From positions 1 through 37,729 of the forward strand of contig CAINXK010000270.1 in NCBI GenBank assembly GCA_903854805.1: a stretch of 37,729 nucleotides of DNA, given 5' to 3'. The position numbers and the translations under genes are program-made. The notes below the pieces were generated by a model. The model saw only the letters and a program-made list of their open reading frames with translations, searched no databases and had not been told where the DNA came from. The stretch comes from an uncultured Anaerolineae bacterium (lineage in GTDB: Bacteria; Chloroflexota; Anaerolineae; Anaerolineales; Villigracilaceae). This document shows positions 34,571 through 37,729 of this stretch, one piece after another (within the stretch, counting starts at the first letter, position 1; the number at the start of each line of letters is the position of its first letter).

Positions 34571-34990
34571 GTGCCTTATATGCCAATGCCAAACTTTGAC
34601 CATACGAATGACCGGCTGTGTGTTATTGCTGAATCCGACCCTTTTCTGGCGCGCTTGTTGCAGCGATATGCCGAGAAGAGTGGTCTGCGGATTCAACTGG
34701 CACGTACCGGGGATGATATTTTGGAATTGGCAAAGCGAACACCAGCCCTCATCATCCTGGATCCGGAACTGCCGGGAAAGGTGAGAGGCTGGGAAGCAGC
34801 CCAGACGCTCAAATCTGTAAAACAAACCAGCGGCATACCCGTCATTGTTTGCTCCTGGCTCAAAAAACCTGAGGCGCTGGCCCTTGTTGGACAAATATCT
34901 GCCTATATGCAAAAACCGGATTTGAGTTACGAAGATTTTGCAGATGCGTTAAAAATGGCTGGTGTGATACCGTCGGACATTTCGGAGTAG
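34571..34990 (+). CDS. Stand-alone response-regulator receiver protein
   Basis: Up to 139 residues forming one receiver domain: acidic pocket ESD near residue 21, phospho-acceptor Asp in LIILDPELPG, the Ser of VIVCSW and the Lys of YMQKPD. No output domain. GTG 34571, ATG 34580 and ATG 34586 are possible starts, none with a clear ribosome binding site. It lies after the hybrid sensor and could be a phosphate sink or a connector in its relay. Confidence 0.75.
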   Translation: MPYMPMPNFDHTNDRLCVIAESDPFLARLLQRYAEKSGLRIQLARTGDDILELAKRTPALIILDPELPGKVRGWEAAQTLKSVKQTSGIPVIVCSWLKKPEALALVGQISAYMQKPDLSYEDFADALKMAGVIPSDISE

Positions 34991-35059
34991 CTGTTTGGGT
35001 GATGTTTTTCTCGGTGAAGCCAGGATTGGCCTGGTATAACCATTCTGTTGGAGGTAGAA

Positions 35060-36325
35060 ATGAATTCAAGAGAAAGAGTACAGCTTGCTTTAAATCATAA
35101 AGAAGCTGACCGTATCCCGCTGGATTTGGGTGGTTGTGGACAGACCGGGATGCACGTTTCGACGGTCTATGCCTTGCGCCAAGCCCTCAAACTGGATGCG
35201 CCCGGTACGCCGATCAAGGTAACTGAACCGTTCCAAATGTTGGGCGAGATAAAACCAGACTTACGTGATGCGCTGGCCGTGGATGTTGTTGGGATGGGTG
35301 GAACACTCAATTTTTTCGGTTTCAAAAATGAAGGTTGGAAACCCTGGACCACATTTGATGGCACACCTGTGTTGGTGCCTGAACTGTTCAACACCGAGCC
35401 AGATGAAAAGGGTGACATCATGATGTACCCTCAGGGTGACAGGTCCGTGCCGCCCAGCGCAAAAATGCCTGACGGGGGCTTTTATTTCGATTCAATCATG
35501 CGTCAGGGGCCAATGGATGATGCCAGCTTGAAGGTGGAAGATAACCTGGAAGAATTTGGACCGATCTCAGCCGAAGAGTTGGAACATCTCAAGAACGAAT
35601 CTGAGACTCTTTACACGCAGACGGATAAAGCCATTGTAATGGTGTTGGGCGGGATGGCTTATGGCGATATTGCCCTGGTGCCTGGCCCCACGCTGAAGGA
35701 TCCCAAGGGTATCCGCGATATTACCGAGTGGTATATGGGTACGGTGACACACCAGGACTATATCCGGCAGGTTTTTGAACGCCAGTGCGAGATTGCCCTG
35801 GAAAATCTGCCAAAAATCTATGCCGCGGTGGGCGATCGTATCACGGTTGCCTGGGTCAGCGGCACTGACTTTGGGGCACAGAACAACTGCTTTATTTCGC
35901 CCAAGGCCTTCCGCACTCTTTACAAACCATTTTATACACGGGTTAATGATTGGATCCATCAAAATACATCCTGGAAGACTTTTATTCATTCCTGCGGTTC
36001 CATTTTGCCCATTATTCCGGATATTATCGAGTCTGGCTTTGATATTCTCAATCCGGTACAGACTTCGGCAGTGAATATGGATCCGACAGTGCTTAAGACG
36101 CGTTTTGGTGAGCAAGCCACTTTTTGGGGTGGTGGTGTCGAGACCCAGAGAGTGCTGCCCTTCGGCACACCGGCTGAAGTGCGTACCCAGGTGCGGGAGC
36201 GACTTCAGATTTTCGGGAAAAATGGTGGTTTTGTTTTTAACCCGATTCATAATGTGCAGGCCAAGGTTCCGATTGAGAACCTGCTGGCCATGTATGAAAC
36301 TGTCCGCGATTACGGCAGCTATTAA
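35060..36325 (+). CDS. Uroporphyrinogen decarboxylase (URO-D/MtaA)-family protein
   Basis: A TIM barrel of about 421 residues related to uroporphyrinogen decarboxylase and to MtaA/CmuA cobalamin methyltransferases. It begins MNSRERVQLALNHKEADRIP, the usual opening of this group. HSCGSILPIIPDII near residue 312 carries the His-x-Cys of the methyltransferase zinc site, favouring a methyl-transfer role over haem synthesis. The ATG at 35060 has GGAGGT 5 nt upstream. Relatives often accompany sugar or polyol ABC transporters and AraC-type sensors, as here. No corrinoid protein is present in the window, so the reaction is uncertain. Confidence 0.83.
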   Translation: MNSRERVQLALNHKEADRIPLDLGGCGQTGMHVSTVYALRQALKLDAPGTPIKVTEPFQMLGEIKPDLRDALAVDVVGMGGTLNFFGFKNEGWKPWTTFDGTPVLVPELFNTEPDEKGDIMMYPQGDRSVPPSAKMPDGGFYFDSIMRQGPMDDASLKVEDNLEEFGPISAEELEHLKNESETLYTQTDKAIVMVLGGMAYGDIALVPGPTLKDPKGIRDITEWYMGTVTHQDYIRQVFERQCEIALENLPKIYAAVGDRITVAWVSGTDFGAQNNCFISPKAFRTLYKPFYTRVNDWIHQNTSWKTFIHSCGSILPIIPDIIESGFDILNPVQTSAVNMDPTVLKTRFGEQATFWGGGVETQRVLPFGTPAEVRTQVRERLQIFGKNGGFVFNPIHNVQAKVPIENLLAMYETVRDYGSY

Positions 36326-36569
36326 GATTTGTTAAAAATTTGGATGTATAGTTTGTCCAATAATCCAAAAGCAAGCTCCAATTTTGCAAGATTTCTTTGA
36401 TAAATTGTGACAAACTAAGAGTATCAGGGAATGCATCAGTGGGATGTGCCACGTAAATTTTATAATCATTCGCTATGCTGACCTGATATATTTTTTCAAC
36501 CTGACATTCTTGATGCGACTGCAGAGAATTTGGCAGGAAATTAATATCATTCGAGAGGAGAATGAACCA
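36326..36569 (+). promoter_or_regulatory. Upstream region of the AraF-like gene with element copy 2 and a -10 box
   Basis: Contains copy 2 of the 67-bp element and, 45 bp after it, a perfect TATAAT (36461-36466) without a recognisable -35. A promoter of that kind often needs an activator. About 100 nt remain to the start codon at 36570. Confidence 0.45.
36350..36416. repeat. 67-bp intergenic element, copy 2
   Basis: Same termini (AGTTTGTC...GACAAACT), same length and same conserved left part as copy 1. It begins 25 bp after the URO-D stop and lies upstream of the AraF-like binding-protein gene, linking that gene to the regulator of copy 1. Confidence 0.75.
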
Positions 36570-37729
36570 ATGAAACGTACACTGTACTATGTTTTGACCA
36601 CCTTATTGCTGGCAGCTTTTGTACTCGCTGCTTGCGCGCCTGCTGCCACACCCACCGCCGAGGGACCTGCCGCAGCGGCAGGAAAACCGATGCTGGTTGT
36701 GATCAACAAGAGCGCGGATCAGCAGTACTTTATCGACTTGCAGAACTCGTTTGTTGATACTGCCAAGGGTCTTGGCGCAGAATCGAAGAAGTTCGATGCC
36801 AAGCTCGACCCAAACCTGGGCGTAAGCCTGGTGAATGACGCCATCTCTGCCGGCGCCAAGGGTATCGCCATTACTGTGCCCGACCAGACAATTGGACCAG
36901 CAATCGCCAAGGCTGCCAAGGATGCAGGCGTGGTATTGATCGCGACTGATGACGGCATCAAAGATACGGATGGCAATACCGTTCCGTTTGTTGGCTTTGA
37001 TGGCAAGGACATGGGCAAGAAAGTCGGCGAAGCAGCTGCGAAACTGTTGACTGACAGTGGCTGGCTCAAAGATGCTACCAAGAAGGTCGGCGTACTTTCC
37101 GTTGAAGTTCAGACCCTCTCGGTTTGCAACGACCGCACTGATAATGAAAAAGCTGCAGTGGTTGCTGCCGGCGTACCTCAAGCTCAGATCTTTGCTGTTC
37201 CTTATACCGGCGAAGCGCTGTCTTCTCAAGATGCGGCTGGCCCGGTCATTACTGCCCATCCTGAAATTACCAACTGGATCGTCTTTGGCTGCAACGATGA
37301 AGGCGCTCTGGGTTCCTTGAATGCACTGGCTACTGCCGGCGTAAAGACTGATGACATCATCGGTGTCGGTCTGGGCGCTTACGAAGCCTGCAAGTCTTGG
37401 GCGGCTGGACAGCCCTCTGGTTTCAAGGCTGGCCTGTTCATTTCGGGTCTGGATGTTGGCAAGACCGCCGCGACCGTGCTTTACGATGCGGTTGTCAACG
37501 GTAAAACCCCACCCGCCAACTCCTACGCCCCAACATCGATCGTGGATGCATCCAACTTTAAGACCGTGATGGATCCGATCTCTTCCGGAAATTGCTCCGC
37601 TGGAGCCGCGGCGGCTGCCCCTGCTGCAAGTGAAAAACCGATGTTGGTTGTGATCAACAAGAGCGCAGACCAACAGTACTTTATCGATCTTCAGAATTCG
37701 TTTATGGATGCTGCCAAGGGTCTTGGCGC
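36570..37729 (+). CDS. AraF-like sugar-binding lipoprotein with tandem domain, 3' end outside window
   Basis: An ATG preceded by GAGAGGAG opens a frame that runs off the window after 386 codons. The signal peptide ends in LAAC with lipid Cys22, then an Ala/Pro/Thr linker. Residues about 40-345 are a complete sugar-binding domain resembling E. coli AraF (AGAKGIAITVPDQTIGPAIA, PEITNWIVFGCNDEGALG, DIIGVGLGAYEA). After the linker SAGAAAAAPAASE a second domain starts at about residue 356 and repeats the first: KPMLVVINKSADQQYFIDLQ occurs at residues 39-58 and again 317 residues later. Many silent changes between the copies argue against an assembly artefact. No stop separates them, so this is a double binding protein or a multi-domain repeat. 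Permease and ATPase genes are expected to the right. Confidence 0.85.
   Translation, partial: MKRTLYYVLTTLLLAAFVLAACAPAATPTAEGPAAAAGKPMLVVINKSADQQYFIDLQNSFVDTAKGLGAESKKFDAKLDPNLGVSLVNDAISAGAKGIAITVPDQTIGPAIAKAAKDAGVVLIATDDGIKDTDGNTVPFVGFDGKDMGKKVGEAAAKLLTDSGWLKDATKKVGVLSVEVQTLSVCNDRTDNEKAAVVAAGVPQAQIFAVPYTGEALSSQDAAGPVITAHPEITNWIVFGCNDEGALGSLNALATAGVKTDDIIGVGLGAYEACKSWAAGQPSGFKAGLFISGLDVGKTAATVLYDAVVNGKTPPANSYAPTSIVDASNFKTVMDPISSGNCSAGAAAAAPAASEKPMLVVINKSADQQYFIDLQNSFMDAAKGLG

Noticed and set aside
35567..36250. 227-codon minus-strand open frame
   Set aside because: Antisense to the URO-D-family gene.
36603..37673. 356-codon open frame on the minus strand
   Set aside because: It is antisense to the AraF-like lipoprotein gene, which has a signal peptide, ribosome binding site and family similarity. 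The minus translation shows no known motif.
1..37729. CRISPR arrays, tRNA or rRNA genes, prophage or integrase with attachment sites
   Set aside because: No regularly spaced repeats, cloverleaf-like segments or phage genes were seen in the window.

Overview
The window looks like an accessory catabolic region from an anaerobic or facultative bacterium, most likely of the Chloroflexota (Anaerolineae type). This is an inference. It rests on alanine/proline/threonine-rich linkers after the lipobox in the binding lipoproteins, a soluble sensor kinase fused to receiver and AraC domains, a tungsten/molybdenum aldehyde:ferredoxin oxidoreductase, luciferase-like (LLM) oxidoreductases, and sigma70 promoters close to consensus. 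No rRNA, tRNA, CRISPR array or phage gene was seen.

Layout: (1) 409-3273, minus strand: an XRE-cupin regulator followed by an amidohydrolase, now split by a decayed IS3-family element (1795-2679). (2) 3542-7004, minus: MoaD-like protein, LLM oxidoreductase and aldehyde oxidoreductase. (3) 7634-19154, plus: a ten-gene run from a TTGACA-N17-TATAGT promoter. It encodes two paired amidohydrolase-2 proteins, a UbiD-type decarboxylase, a three-subunit molybdenum hydroxylase, and a complete BMP-type ABC importer (lipoprotein, two permeases, double ATPase). (4) 19322-23532, minus: XRE-cupin regulator, SsnA-like amidohydrolase, second LLM oxidoreductase and YgeY-like M20 hydrolase. (5) 23693-26227, minus: UbiX flavin prenyltransferase, a PNPOx-fold protein and a dihydropyrimidinase/hydantoinase. 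(6) 26697-30442, plus: a second three-subunit molybdenum hydroxylase. (7) 30769-37729, plus: a separate sugar-type module with a 1206-residue PBP-kinase-receiver-receiver-AraC sensor, a small receiver protein, a URO-D/MtaA-like protein and an AraF-like binding protein that runs off the window and begins to repeat its own domain.

Modules 1-6 read as uptake and breakdown of an N-heterocycle such as a purine, pyrimidine, hydantoin or related heteroaromatic acid. A BMP importer brings in a nucleoside- or base-like substrate, Mo enzymes hydroxylate the ring, amidohydrolases, hydantoinase and the M20 enzyme open and deacylate it, UbiD (with prenyl-FMN from UbiX) may remove or add carboxylate, and AOR and LLM enzymes handle redox steps. 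The gene set recalls the E. coli ygeY-hyuA-ssnA-ygfM-xdhD region, but adds UbiD/UbiX, LLM and AOR enzymes. The substrate cannot be read from sequence alone.

The most unusual points are: a 67-bp element of exact equal length before both the receiver gene and the AraF-like gene; the tandem AraF-like polypeptide; an adjacent pair of amidohydrolases of which one has lost two metal-site residues; and the XRE/amidohydrolase pairing that occurs twice, once broken by an IS.
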